From Elephas maximus indicus (taxonomy: Eukaryota; Chordata; Mammalia; Proboscidea; Elephantidae), in NCBI RefSeq assembly GCF_024166365.1, contig NC_064825.1:105042480-105106479 (forward strand): 64,000 nt of DNA. The letters run 5' to 3'. Below the pieces are notes generated by a model. The model was given only the letters and a program-made list of their open reading frames with translations, was not told the origin of the DNA and searched no databases. A program made the translations under genes and the position numbers. Shown one piece after another: positions 11,033 to 22,889 of this stretch. Each line of letters starts with the position of its first letter. The stretch's first letter is position 1.

Positions 11033-11648
11033 AAAGGCTGACTTTCACTTAGAAAATTAGCAAAATCCATAATCAATGAGCTTCACGTGTACACTCCAGA
11101 ACTTGGCACTGGATTATTTTGTGTGATTTCATTGTCAACAAAGATGCTGACCATTCATGCCATTTCCATCCTCACATCTCTTCCTAGGGAAATGCAGGTT
11201 ATTAGGTAATAAAGAGATTGGAATATATTGTTTTATTTGACAGAGGCCTCATTCATTACATTTTTGTGAACATTTCTCTATTGAAACAGGGTTAAAATAT
11301 TATCTACCCTTTGATAGTAGGAAACTTGTGGTCAAAGACACTCGTGGTCCCTGCCTCCCCTATTTAGGCCTGTGTTATGATGGTCTAATGCGATGGGGGA
11401 TTGGGTCCATTTCACTGGCAAAGTACACTGTATGCATGACTTTGTATCCTGGTATTTATGTCCAGTATTATTACACGGCTATTCCTTATACCAACTCAAC
11501 CCTTCCTAAGCCTAACACAATTCATCAAATAATGTCAAACATTTGGTTGGTCTGAGTTAACATAACTAAATCCTTCACTTTTGTCAATTTTAAAATTTGC
11601 ATAGTTATCTCAAGCAAAGAGATAAAAATTCTAGTTATCTATTTATGT
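11033..11648. other. Intergenic flank, no gene
   Basis: Aligns with 56734-57540. At about 11383-11395 (TCTAATGCGATG) it holds the empty site of the SINE inserted at 57103. Confidence 0.5.
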
Positions 11649-11739
11649 TCACTGATTTATAAGTTACCTGAAGGTAGAAAAGTTAATTATTGTTGTGCTC
11701 TCTCTTTCTTGTGCAATGTGTGGGATATAGAAATCACAC

Positions 11740-12240
11740 CAGAAACTTTTAAATTATTTGTATTTTTGAATTCTCAATCTATTGGAATCAGAATTTTACT
11801 GATGAACTCTCCATGTATTAAATATATGTGCTAGTTTTTTTGATATTTGCTAGAAATGTTTAGCATACCATGTTTTTCATATTATCATTATGACGGTTTT
11901 TTATATACATTCTATTTAATTTTTTTTTTACTTTTAGAACTCTTCATTTACTTAAACTTGAGGAATTCTATTCCCTTTCATTGACTATACATTTTAATCT
12001 TTTTCGTTTTGTTTTGTAAGTAACTTTTCAAATAATTCTGTTTTCAGCCCATCTAGGATTTATTTTTATTTCTGGAAAGAGACTATCTAAACCTATTTTC
12101 TCCAAATTGGTAAAATATTCTGCCAGCATAGCTTATTAATTAAGTAGAAATTGAAAAATTTTTCCTGTTAATATGTCATTTTATACATCTTTATAAGAAT
12201 CAAATCTTTTCTTCTACTTTTTCTTTTTTTGGTTTATTTC
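11740..12240 (-). mobile_element. Ancient L1 (L1M-like) ORF2 fragment in tail block
   Basis: The + strand CAGCCCATCTAGGATTTATTTT...CCAAATTGGTAAAAT...AATATGTCATTTTATACAT matches, by pattern, the reversed late ORF2 region of old mammalian L1s. Heavily decayed. Copies at about 26300-26700 and 57650-58110. Confidence 0.45.
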
Positions 12241-12305
12241 TCTGCTATTAAAACACACTATTTCAGTAATCAAATATTTCTAATGTTATTTATACCTGGT
12301 CCCCC

Positions 12306-12472
12306 CCAAAAAAGAAACCAAATCTGTTGCCATCGATTCTACTCTGACTCATAGCCAATCTGTAGAACAGAGCAGAACTGCCCCATAGAGTTTCCAAGGA
12401 GCAGCTGGTAGATTCAAAATGCTGACTTTTTGGCTAGCAGCTGAGCTCTTTGACCACTATGCCACACCCTTT
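12306..12472 (-). mobile_element. AfroSINE-type SINE in tail block (unit A)
   Basis: Reversed SINE after a C-run: ACCAAATCTGTTGCCATCGA, then AGAACTGCCCCATAGAGTTTCC, ending in the tRNA-like CTAGCAGCTGAGCTCTT. Shared with unit B (26777-26945). Confidence 0.85.
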
Positions 12473-14020
12473 TATTTAAGAGCTCTCTTTGGAAAACAAA
12501 GGATTTTGTTTTTCTTTCAGAAAGTGAGCATCACAGTCATATCACTCAAAAACAGAAATGGAAATCTTGACAGAGGTTTCTTTTGTTCTGAAAATTATGC
12601 TTATGAATATGGTATACTTCCCCTGAGCCACATCCCTGGCTATGTATCTGTATGTACAATTTTGTTTTTATTAAGGAGTTTTGTTATGCTGTTCAGTCTT
12701 TTAGGGAATGACTCTCTGATATCAAGTATGATGTAAAGGGTACTCATGATGTCATTTCCTTGTGTCCCTATGAATTCCAATGACATTACACTAGCTGTCT
12801 TTCAAATAGCATGCATGTTACCAGTGTATCAGGGAACTATTGAATCCTGCCTCCTAGTGTTCATCACTGGATGGCAGTATTAGACTTCTGCCAGTGTCTC
12901 CATGCACAAATGTTCGTATAACAGACATTTCCAAAGCTATCTGAGCATTAGGATTATGGCCTTCTAATGCAAAAGGTGTACAAAGAAAAAAGAAGACAAA
13001 AGGAGAATTAGTACATCTGAATTGTGGCGTCAGCAAAGGATATTTAAAATACCATGGACTGTCAGAAGAATGTAATGAGTTAACTTACTTTGAGTATGAT
13101 TCTGTCTAAATTTTATTTCACAAAAGTGTGATAATATTCTAAGTCAATCCTTGGGGAAAAGTGTAAATACATATTTACCTTTTTTCTACATATAAGTATG
13201 CCTAAAAAAAACTTCTCTAATTCTAAAAGTTCATCTGGAAGCAGAAAAAGATGGAAATTCAATTAAAATTTTGGAAGATATAACGAACTGTTGCTGATAA
13301 GAACAGAGACTACAATGTAAAATTAAAGTCAAGTGATACTGCCCAAAAAACACACTCATACACATAAACTAACCTAAATTCATATATGCATTTAAGATCA
13401 GGGTGTTTCAGTTAGGACGCTTTTGGTTGCAAATGACAAAAAACTCAACTAAAAACTTTTCGAACTATAAATGTACTTAATAATTGGTCATCGTAACTAT
13501 AAACTTCAAGGTTATGGCAAGCTTCAGAGTTAGTTGATAAAGTGTATCAATTTTGTGTAAAGGAGCCATGCATGCAAGTAAAATTTAGCTCACTCAAAGT
13601 TAAGGTGCCAGTTTGAAGTCCTAGTCAAGTTGAGTCTTGGTCCAACAAAGAATGAAGTGATTAAGACACATACTCTTAGATTGGGAGTTAAATCTTCATG
13701 TTGTGACTATTCATGAAAGCAATTGCTGATGATGTTTGAGAAATAGATCAGTATGGTTCCAGCTGATCTAGATTCAGGCTTAGATCAACAACATCTGCTC
13801 CAATCCAGAAGTGCAGAACTGTGATTATCTGCCTTTTCAAGAATTGGAAGGTAAATTTCAGTAACTTACCTAGTCCCAATGTTCTCTGCCTCTGAGCCAT
13901 AAGATTTATTGGGTATAATCCCTCTAAGAGTCAGAGTAAGGCCTTCCTCTACTAGGAATATAGTAACGCATGAGAATCTGGGACTTGTTCTCCCTTCACT
14001 TTGGAATAAATATTATCTAC

Positions 14021-14032
14021 TTTATCTAAAGA
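14021..14032. repeat. Target site duplication of RTE LINE, left copy
   Basis: TTTATCTAAAGA, repeated exactly at 15600-15611. Unit A has a single copy at 840-851 (empty site), and unit C has the site with slight change near 28480. Confidence 0.9.
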
Positions 14033-15599
14033 ATTAATCAATGTTCAACCATTTCAAGAGGTGGCATATGATCAGGAACCAATGGTAATGAAGGAAGAAG
14101 TCCAAGCTGCTCTGAAGACATTGGTGAAAAACAAGGCTCCAGGAATTGATGGAATATCAATTGAGATGTTTCAACAGACAGATGCAACACCTGAGGTGCT
14201 CACTTGTCTATGCCAAGAAATATGGAAGACAGCTTCCTGGCCAACTGACTGGAAGAGATCCATATTTATGCCTATTCCCAAGAAAGGTGATCCAACCAAA
14301 TGTGGAAACTATAGAACAATATCATTAATATCACACCCAAGCAAAATTTTGCTGAAGATCATTCAAAAATGGCTGCAGCAGTATATCGACAGGGAACTGC
14401 CAGAAACTCAGGCCGGTTTCAGAAGAGGATGTGGAACCAGGGATATCATTGCTGATGTCAGATGGATCCTGGCTGAAAGCAGAGAATACCAGAAGGATGT
14501 TTACCTGTGTTTTATTGACTATACAAAGACATTCGACTGTGTGGATCATAACAAACTATGGATAACACTGCAAAGAGTGGGAATTCCAGAACACTTAATT
14601 GTGCTCATGGGGAACCTTTACATAGATCAAGAAGCAGTTGTTCGGACAGGACAAGGGGATACTGATTGGTTTAAAGTCAGGAAAGGTGTGAGTCAGGCTT
14701 GTATTCTTTCTTCAAGCCTATTCAATCTGTATATTGAGCAAATAATACGAGAAGCTGGACTATAGGAAGACGAACGGGGCATGAGGAGTGGAGGAAGACT
14801 CATAGACAACCTGCGTTATGCAGATAACACAACCTCGCTTGCTGAAACTGAAGAGGACTTGAAGGACTTACTAGTGAAGATCAAAGAACACAGCCTTCAG
14901 TATGGATTGCACCTCAGCACAAAGAAAACAAAAATCCTCACAAGTGGACCTATGAGCAACATCATGATAAATGGAGAAAAGATTGAAATTGTCAAGGATT
15001 TCATTTTACTTGGATCCGCAATCAACAGCTATGGAAGCAGCAGTCAAGAAATCAAAAGACGCATTGCATTGGGCAAATCTGCTGCAAAGGACCTCTTCAA
15101 AGTGTTGAAGAACAAAGATGCCACCTTGAAAACTAAGGTGGGCCTGGCCCAAGCCATGGTATTTTCAATCACATCATACGCATGTGAAAGCTGGACAATG
15201 AATAAGGAAGACCGAAGAATTGACGCCTTTGAATTGTGGTGTTGACGAAGAATATTGAATATACCTTGGACTGCCAAAAGAAAGAACAAACCTGATTTGG
15301 AAGTACAGCCAGAATGCTCCTTAGAGGCAAGGATGGTGAAACTGCGTCTTACATACTTTGGAGGTGTTGTCAGGAGGAATCAGTCCCTGGAGAAGAACAT
15401 CATGCTTGGCAGAGTACAGGGTCAGTGGAAAAGAGGAGGACCCTCAAGGAGGTGGATTGACGCAGTGGCTGCAACAATGAGCTCAGGTGTAACAACTATT
15501 GTAGGGATAGCTCAGAATCAGGCGGTGTTTCGTTCTGTTGTGCATTGGGTTTCTATGAGTCGGAACCGACTTGATGGCACCTAACAACAACAACAACAT
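14033..15599 (+). mobile_element. RTE/BovB-type LINE, 5'-truncated, unit B only
   Basis: A non-LTR retrotransposon piece of 1.57 kb with the C-terminal half of the polymerase ORF and a short 3' end, ...CGGAACCGACTTGATGGCACC followed by (AAC)n. Exact 12-bp target duplications flank it. The reading frame 14061-15584 stays in one phase with only two stops (TAG 14763, TGA 15243), so it is fairly recent. RT motifs seen: FIDYTKTFDCVDH (near 14512), the GxSQA region (VRKGVSQACILS) and YADN (14817-14828) where active elements have YADD. It is absent from units A and C. The 3' end resembles the SINE tails in this window, consistent with RTE-type machinery mobilising them (known for BovB/RTE and their SINEs; inferred here). 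Confidence 0.93.
14061..15584 (+). pseudogene. RTE reverse transcriptase ORF (partial, two stops)
   Basis: Reverse transcriptase C-terminal two thirds, target-primed reverse transcription role. Begins inside the fingers/palm region (KNKAPGIDGISIEMF, then IPKKGDPTKCGNYRTISL) and runs through palm, thumb and the C-terminal LWC...NRLDGT end typical of RTE/BovB. The endonuclease part is missing because of 5' truncation. The second catalytic aspartate of YADD is Asn (AAC at 14826-14828). Two in-frame stops, no frameshift seen. Not active. Confidence 0.9.
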
Positions 15600-16379
15600 T
15601 TTATCTAAAGATTTACTACTATAAAATTCATAATTTAGTATTCACTTTATTTTAGAATTTTCTCTTCTCATTACAGACTTTTCTCATTACTTGCTTGTCT
15701 GCTACTTTTTCTTAGCAAGACTCAAGCCTTTTTCCTCTAGGATGTCTAGGGAAGAAAACTGTCCAGGAGAGGAAATTTCATTTGAATTTGTTCCAAATAT
15801 TCTAATAAACTAATTTATAATGAACTTGCATTGTCTTTCATTTAAAATAGTGATGATGTAAAAAACCACACACTACGTCTGCACATATAAATGGAAGAAT
15901 TATTTCCAGATAGAATGACCCAAGAGATTTCCGAAAATTCAAATTCCTGTCCAGGCTGGAGACTCTCTTTAATTGGCATCTAGTCCTGGAAATGGTTTTT
16001 TGTGATATTTTCTCTTGATACATGTCTCTCATTGCTTGTAGGAATTCCTGGAAGGTCATGATTTTCTGGAGTGCAGTTGGAGAGATGTAGGAGCATTATT
16101 CTAGTGAGGAAAGAAATGGTCTTTGATATGCTTTTTGAATGACTGAATTGCTGAAAAGTTCTGTTCCTATATGTGAGAAGCTCTTTTGTTGGCTTTTCCA
16201 GGAAGCTAAATCCCAGCCTTTGCCTTGCTAGGTACAGAATTAATGAGGAGGGAGACATGAGTATGACCCTAAATCCTCAGTCAAAAACTTTTGTTTGCTT
16301 CACTATAATTGATTAAGAAAGAAAAATTCAAATAACTAATTTCAGTGATTTTTACTTTGTGTCACTAAACAACGAGCTT

Positions 16380-16480
16380 GGCCAGGTTAATTTTCATTAA
16401 TTTGCCCAGTTTTTACGTAGTCATGCAAACATAGCATCCTCATTGTTCTTCTAGCCCATTTTCCCAACAGGTGAGAACGT
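16380..16480 (+). promoter_or_regulatory. Possible OR 5' exon donor (unit B)
   Basis: CAACAG|GTGAGAAC with GT at 16471-16472, counterpart of 1732 and 29352, preceded by the same TTAAT-rich stretch. Use is inferred from conservation. Confidence 0.35.
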
Positions 16481-17086
16481 TAAACTGTTTACTATTATTT
16501 TTAAATATCTTCATTTTCCAGACATCTATATATACACTTCTACAGTTATCTGAAAAAAAAAAATGGTATGATGGGCAGCTTGTGTGGAAGTGTGAAGAGT
16601 GTAACCACTTGGAACTATTTCTGGGCCCACTGATCAGATGCACATTGCCATGTGTTCCGTGATTTCAGATAAATACATGAGGTATCTACAATTACTCTCA
16701 ATGAAAGAAGTCCTGATTTTCAGGACCAAGGACAAGAACCAAGAGGTGAGATTTTGAAACATCTGAAGGAGGACACTCATTAAAAATATTACATGGTATT
16801 TTTTTTATATATATATAGAAATAGAGGTAGTTTCTTAAAAATATCTATTTAGGTTTATTGCTAATTGGTAAAATTAAGCAAGAGAAACACAGAAATTAAC
16901 CAGAACATACACAGTCTATTTCGCTTTAGTATTTTATCAGATAGACATTTACTGTCCGTTTGCCAGATAACAAAAGAAGCATGCTGTGCATTGAAAGGAA
17001 GTCAGTAGGTTTGTAACCTTGGTTCGTAGGATATGTGATATGTTAATAAAGATTTATAATTAATTTAGATATATTTGAGATAAATA

Positions 17087-17250
17087 AAAAAAACAAACCC
17101 ATTGTTGTCAAGTGGATTTTAACTCATAGCGACCCTGAAGGACAGAGTAGAGCTGCCCCATAGAGTTTCCAAAGAGCAGCTGGTGGAATCAAAAGGCCGA
17201 CCTTTTGGTTAACAGCCATACTCTTAACCACTGCACCTCCAAGGCTCCAT
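17087..17250 (-). mobile_element. AfroSINE-type SINE (unit B copy)
   Basis: Counterpart of 2329-2502: ACAAACCCATTGTTGTCAAG, GCCCCATAGAGTTTCC, CCTTTTGGTTAACAGCC. Confidence 0.85.
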
Positions 17251-17375
17251 ATTTGAACTAGAAAATTTAAAACTATGTATTATATCAAGTGTGTCAGGGT
17301 GTAAAAAAATGTCTGTTATGTCTGGAAGTTTGATATGTGCTTTTAAGTGTGAATGTTTTAAATGATGACAACAAC

Positions 17376-17470
17376 CTGATATATATATATGTATATATTA
17401 TATATACATATGTATATCTTTTTGTATATATACAAAATTTTGACAACAACCATAATGATATATATATGTT
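17376..17470. repeat. (TA)n-rich low-complexity stretch (unit B)
   Basis: TATATATATGTATAT repeats, expanded compared with unit A (2680-2710). Unit C has a similar expansion at 30226-30330. Confidence 0.8.
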
Positions 17471-18248
17471 TTTTTAAAAATTTATACTAAAAGAAACTGG
17501 TGAACAGGAAGTACCTTGCCTACTGCCGCTTAGAGAGACTTATAAATCTGTAATTGTAATGTACTATAGAGGTTATTTTTGTTACTTTTTTATAGAGGTT
17601 ATTTTTGTTACTATGGCATTGTAATTAATATTTGTAAAAAGCCAAGTCCATATAAAAATAAGTTAAATGATTTTTTGTCTAGAAAGGTGTAAACTTAGTG
17701 GTTCAAGTTGACAGCCTAGTAATTATTTTAGTCTTTATAGTATCAAATCTTTGAGGAGTGAAATTATAGTGGATACTTCACATACTGATTGTTTTACATG
17801 GAAATAATTTAGCTGGCCAATAGAATATTTATTTCAGTGCAATCCAGCATTGATTATTAATAACATTAAGGACACTAGACCTTGCAGAAAATAAGTAGTT
17901 AAAAAACAATTAGATATAAACTATCTTTACCATTATGTTCTTCAATAGCTGTGCTTTTATTAATCTACAGCTTCAAAAATGATAGAACTCCTGAATCACC
18001 CAGACATATAGAGTGCTCGTTACAGCTGGTTTCTAAAAGAAAGCTCAGAATTCTTCTGCACAGGTTCTTTCCCCTCAACCAAATCAATATAAATGAAATC
18101 AGCTTGTCTACATTTGAGGAGTAGTAATTTGGCAATTTTCTGCAAGAATGAATAATCCTAGAGATTGTGTTTGTATCTGTATATGTACTGTTCTGTCTTA
18201 TCTGAGTATGTCTTTAACCAGAAGTGCTAGGTCCTCGGAGGGATCAAT

Positions 18249-18427
18249 GTTCTTTTTTTTCCTTTGAATTTTCTTTTCTTTTTCTTCTTTTCCTTCCCTT
18301 CCTTTCTCTTTCCTTCTCTCCTCCCCTCCCATATTCTATCCTCTGCTCTTCTTTTTTCTGTTGTTTGTTTTACTCTTTCTTGTCTCCCTTTTCCCCTTCC
18401 TTTCCTTTTTTATTCTTTATTTTCTAG
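18249..18427 (+). promoter_or_regulatory. Polypyrimidine tract with acceptor-like TTTTCTAG (unit B)
   Basis: Counterpart of 3469-3663, ending TTTATTTTCTAG|GATGGGC. The GTAAGT that follows in A and C is ATAAAT here, so a downstream mini-exon would not splice in this copy. Confidence 0.4.
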
Positions 18428-18934
18428 GATGGGCTCTGTGTTTATTTGTAATGGCTTCCCAGAAAGCCTCCTGAATAAATTCAGGAAGCCTCAGAGGTTG
18501 ACCTTCCAGCACTCTTTCACTAGAAGAAGTCTTTCTGAAGATTTCTTTAGAAAGCTATCCCCACTTAACCCATTAATATCCCCATTTCCTGTGTATATTA
18601 TTTTTTTAAATATAATTTCTCTGGTTCCTGTTTTGAGTCTTCTTTTCTTTCATTTTCTACTCTTTAGGTCTCCATCTGATCCATGGGTACAAGTTTTTCC
18701 TTTTTTTCTGCTTAACATTCATCAATGTACATACCATGACAGGTAGATATTATTGACACATATACAACAAAATAGATAGTTCTTATAATGTACAGTTTTA
18801 TTCTATGTCCAAAAATGTGTGTCTGTGAGTTACAGGTATACACTATTATTTTTATAAGTAGTATGCTTATTCCTAATGTGAAAAAGATCCAGAAGATTTA
18901 TTCTGATAAAATGTCCATAGAGAAACATTCAAGG

Positions 18935-19205
18935 ACAATAATAAAAAGCTATTGTTTATTGATTCTTTATCAGGATCCAGCAGTGCTCTAGGCACTTTAC
19001 ATATAAACACACACACACACACACACAAATTTCAGAGATATGTACTACTGGTTTCCCATTTTACAAATTATGAAACTGAGGCACAAAGAGGTTTATGAAG
19101 TTGCACAAGGTCACAGAGACAGTAAGCGGTGAAGGTGGAATTCAAACACAGACAGTGTTGCCCCAGAGTACGCATTATTCCTCACTGTGCTGTGCGCTCT
19201 TTCCA
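18935..19205 (-). mobile_element. MIR SINE (unit B copy)
   Basis: Same element as 4150-4400 (AAATTATGAAACTGAGGCAC, GCACAAGGTCACAGAGAC). It contains a (CA)n expansion at 19006-19027. Confidence 0.8.
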
Positions 19206-20229
19206 AGGGTGTCCTGGGCCTTAAACAGGCGCACACTGAGTGAGAAAGCTAACCATTATTTGGTCACTTGAATGATCCAATTCCAACACTGACTAGCATT
19301 TTTTAAAGTAACATTGATGAGCTTGGAGATTGTTGTTTAGTTACAAATATATAAATAGAAGCATCCAGCAGAATAAAATAAGATGGGGTTTCACTGATAG
19401 TGTCACAGACAGTTGGACTAGAAAGGATTCTAAGATCATCTAGTTTGAATCTTTATTTTTCAATGAGTAAATTGAGACAGATTTGTGGCTTAATACAGAA
19501 AATAAATAAAACTCATACCTTCTTACACTGAGTTTGGATTTTTCCTTTGACTATGTTCCTTTTCGGAATCTGGATATTGAAGTTCTAATTCTAACCACTC
19601 TCAGTGCCTAAGAAGTATTATATATTAAACCCTCTCCCGTTGTCCTCTACCTCTCTTTACAGCATCTATTTTCTCCCCCATGGCTACCCAGCTCACATGC
19701 AATGGATTTGAAAAATGCTGGCTACTAAGGTACTAGTTGTTAGTTGTTATATGTCAGTTAACTTCAGTTCAAAAATGTTTGCTGAAAATATAGAGTATAT
19801 TGCAAGGGTACTCACCACAAATACAACCAACTCAAGATACTGACTGTATGTCAGTAGGGTACAGAAGTGTGTTAGGAGTTGTGGGATAACCAAAGTGAAA
19901 ATGGAAGGCGCTATGGATCCTTAAGAAGAGACATTTAATCTATGGCCCAATAATTGGTACAGGGAATAATATCCTAAATAATTTCGTAGTTATCTGATAC
20001 ATTTCAAATCCCAGCCCCTTCAAATTTAATGAGATATTCATAAAGACAGAAAAACATTTGAGGCAGAAAGGACCAAACTTCTAAGAGTGGAATATCATAA
20101 TATTTAGTGAGATATTCCTGAAAAGGGGTTATTTTTGGTGCTAATTTTTTTTTTTATAGATCATATTGTAAAGGGACTCACCACAAATATTACCAACTCT
20201 AAGTACTGATTCTATGTCAATTTATTTGT

Positions 20230-20352
20230 TTAGAGTTTATCTTCATCACTAGAGAATGTTTCTTGAGAGCAGAAATCCTTTCCCTCTTTGTCATTGCTGA
20301 TCTCTGTGCCAAGCACTGTCATGTTCTAAAAAAGGAGTAGTAAATGAATGAA
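20230..20352 (+). mobile_element. L2-like LINE 3' tail (unit B copy)
   Basis: TTCTTGAGAGCAGAAATCC...CTCTGTGCCAAGCACTG...TAAATGAATGAAAG; counterpart of 5440-5572. Confidence 0.6.
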
Positions 20353-20659
20353 AGACTGTTGGACCTCTGATTTTCTCTATAGAAGGTCCACTAAGATTTA
20401 GAGATAGAACCTCGTAATCATAGGCCCAATCCAGTCATCTGAGAATAAGTAGAATTCTTAAGTGAAGACATACTGGAATCTTTGAAAGAAGCTCAGTAGA
20501 TATTTCTAAATGTTTATTGTGAATTAGCCACTGTACAAGATTAAGAGTGAAGAAGAGCTCCACGACCTAATGCATGTATTCACAGTGATGTCCATGATTT
20601 CATTACAGGTCTTGTTTTTCTGAGCTCTCATCTCTGTAGCAGGTCTTATAGAAGAGTAA

Positions 20660-21658
20660 ATGGGATACACTAACAATGTAACAGAATTTGTTCTCCTGGG
20701 ACTCACTCAGGATCCTGAGGGCCAAAAAGTGTTATTTGTCATGTTTCTGCTCATCTACATTGTGACAATGGTGGGCAACCTGCTTATTGTCATGACTGTT
20801 ATTGTCAGCCCCTCCCTGGGCTCTCCCATGTACTTCTTCCTTGCCTATCTGTCACTCATGGATGCTGTTTATTCCACTGCCATTTCCCCCCAAATCATTC
20901 TAGACTTACTCTGTGAAAAAAAGACAATTTCCTTCCCAGCTTGCATGGGCCAGCTCTTTATAGAACACTTATTTAGTGGTTCTGAGGTCTTTCTTCTGGT
21001 GGCAATGGCCTATGACCGCTATGTGGCCATCTGTAAGCCACTGCACTACTTGACCATCATGAATCAACGGTTTTGCATTCTGTTGCTGGTGGCGGCCTGG
21101 GTTGGAGGTTTTTTTCACTCTTTGGTTCAACTTCTCTTTGTGTACAGCCTCCCCTTCTGTGGCCCCAATGTCATTAATCACTTTGGCTGTAACATGTACC
21201 CATTATTGGAACTTGCTTGCACTGACACCTATTTTATTGGCCTCATTGTAGTTGCCAATGGTGGAGCCATCTGTATGGTAATTTTTATCCTTCTACTAAC
21301 CTCCTATGGGGTCATCCTAAACTCCCTGAAGACTCACAGTCAGGCGGGGAGGCACAAAGCCCTGTGTACCTGCAGCTCCCACATCACAGTGGTTGTCCTC
21401 TTCTTTGTTCCCTGTATTTTCATGTATGTTAGACCTGTTTCCAACTTTCCCATTGACAAATCTATGACTGTGGTTTATACAGTTATCACTCCCATGTTGA
21501 ATCCTCTGATATACACCCTGAGAAATTCTGAGATGAAAAATGCTATGGAAAAAATCTGGAGTAGAAAGTTAACCACAGGTAGAATAAGAATTTGCATCCA
21601 CACTGAAAATATCATTGCTAGTTCTAAAGCAAGAAACAGGCAAAAATTATCTCAATGA
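20660..21658 (+). CDS. Olfactory receptor, family 4 (OR4A-like), intact, unit B
   Basis: Odorant GPCR of 332 residues, open from ATG to TGA. It keeps NVT glycosylation (6-8), [32 protein letters not shown] (Ser to Cys compared with the usual KALSTCSSH), [12 protein letters not shown] and the extracellular cysteines, except that the HFCC pair of the unit A protein reads HFGC here, keeping the cysteine that pairs with TM3. The acceptor-like TTTCATTACAG ends 51 nt before the start, and AATAAA is at 21730. About three dozen residues differ from the unit A receptor, several in TM3 to TM5 ([17 protein letters not shown]) where ligand contacts lie in ORs, so a shifted odorant range is possible. The C-tail is about 22 residues longer than in common family members, with a different end (RQKLSQ) from unit A. 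Confidence 0.93.
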   Translation: MGYTNNVTEFVLLGLTQDPEGQKVLFVMFLLIYIVTMVGNLLIVMTVIVSPSLGSPMYFFLAYLSLMDAVYSTAISPQIILDLLCEKKTISFPACMGQLFIEHLFSGSEVFLLVAMAYDRYVAICKPLHYLTIMNQRFCILLLVAAWVGGFFHSLVQLLFVYSLPFCGPNVINHFGCNMYPLLELACTDTYFIGLIVVANGGAICMVIFILLLTSYGVILNSLKTHSQAGRHKALCTCSSHITVVVLFFVPCIFMYVRPVSNFPIDKSMTVVYTVITPMLNPLIYTLRNSEMKNAMEKIWSRKLTTGRIRICIHTENIIASSKARNRQKLSQ

Positions 21659-22885
21659 ACGATTAAGTCAATTCAGTGGATTCTCTAGGAATACTTCTCT
21701 TTACTGATAGAAAGGCATCCAAAATGTAGAATAAATTATTCTTTGACATTACAGTTAAACTAATAGAGGCATTCTGGAGGCTGGATGAAGAGCATTTGTA
21801 TTTTTTATTTTATAAATAAAAGTAAAACTAAGCTCACATTGTAATTTTATTTTTCTCAGTACATGCTGAAACAAGACTTTGAAGAATTTTTTTTTTTCTT
21901 TTCAAAAGGAGTAAAAACAAGCTACTTTGGAAAATTTTGTATTATTCAAATTAATGAGAAAACAATTAGGCCAATACTTAGAACAAATTTCTGAGGCCAA
22001 AAGTACGGTTTTAAAATTTTACTGTTCATTATTCTATTAGCACAACAGTTTTTTTTAAGCTCCACTATGTACTTTGTGTTTAAGATTACTTCTATTCCTC
22101 TGGGCAATGCCCATGCATTTGTAATTCTGCATATTTTAGTGGGACATGATATTGTGTTTGGTTTGAGACACCATCGGTGAGCAATTTTGGTAGATAGGAT
22201 GTGGTTGATGAAGAAAACTCATTCTAGCTCTTGATTAGAGGACAGATAGTATGCTCACGTGGGTTTGAAAATAACATTAATCCAAGTTATAAACAATGTT
22301 TTCCTCATTAGCAATTATGTGCATTTTTGCAATTCTTAAAAGATTAGATAGAGGTTCTGATTTTATCTCCATGAAATTGAATTTATGAAAAGAAATGTGT
22401 CATTTTACATAAGCAGCATGTTCTCTTTGTATTAAATTTAAATATGTTTTAATGTAAACACTTAGTAATGATTTGTTTTGGTAAAAATAATGTTTTGGTT
22501 TTTTCATTTTCATGTAAAAAAAAAATAAGTTTTTCTCAGTCTACAGCCCATCCAGACACATCCCCAAACCAGAAAACAGAAAAAATTTTCTTAATGTAAT
22601 ATGGAACACAATCTACTCTTAACAAGATTTTACCTTTTTAACTAAAAGAAAGATTTTAGAACTTTTCTTATTTTTAAATTTTAGTGTATAATTTTTCATG
22701 TATATCCAGCAACATATGCAATTATTTATAAATCTTGTAGCCTCTTACCTAGTATATTATCAATATCATTGAAACTACCTGATTTCACTTCTCTGAAGAC
22801 ATTTCTCCACCTCTTCTCAGAAGTAATACCAATCCTAAGTTTTTAATCACGATTAAAAATAGTTTAATTATGTATGTATGTATCC
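21659..22885. other. Unit B downstream flank, no gene
   Basis: Aligns with 6883-8100 and 34320-35545. Holds the conserved AATAAA (21730-21735). No coding frame is shared among the copies. Confidence 0.5.
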
Positions 22886-22889
22886 TTAA

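Larger units (their letters stand above)
1..13159 (+). repeat. Segmental duplication unit A (OR4A-like gene, OR pseudogene, tail)
   Basis: Position 1 is already inside the unit. Its first bases realign with about 13160 (unit B) and about 27634 (unit C), and the match continues almost without a break to about 8100. Shared landmarks in order: an old repeat-like stretch, a donor-like CAGGTGAGAA, a SINE, a pyrimidine tract, a MIR, an L2-like tail and the OR exon. From about 8105 the unit instead matches block D (45998 onward), including a second OR copy, then a tail from 11650 that it shares with B and D. The copies are in direct orientation, so this is tandem duplication. The exact left edge lies outside the window. 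Confidence 0.85.
11649..13159 (+). repeat. Tail block shared by units A, B and D
   Basis: Begins TCACTGATTTATAAGTTACC. Homologous to 26132-27633 in unit B (whole) and 57541-58170 in block D (first part only). It links unit A to the head of unit B, which fixes the tandem order. Confidence 0.8.

Noticed and set aside
12419-12736. 105-codon frame in the tail block (and 26968-27180)
   Set aside because: Starts inside a SINE in unit A and is not kept in unit B beyond a short piece.
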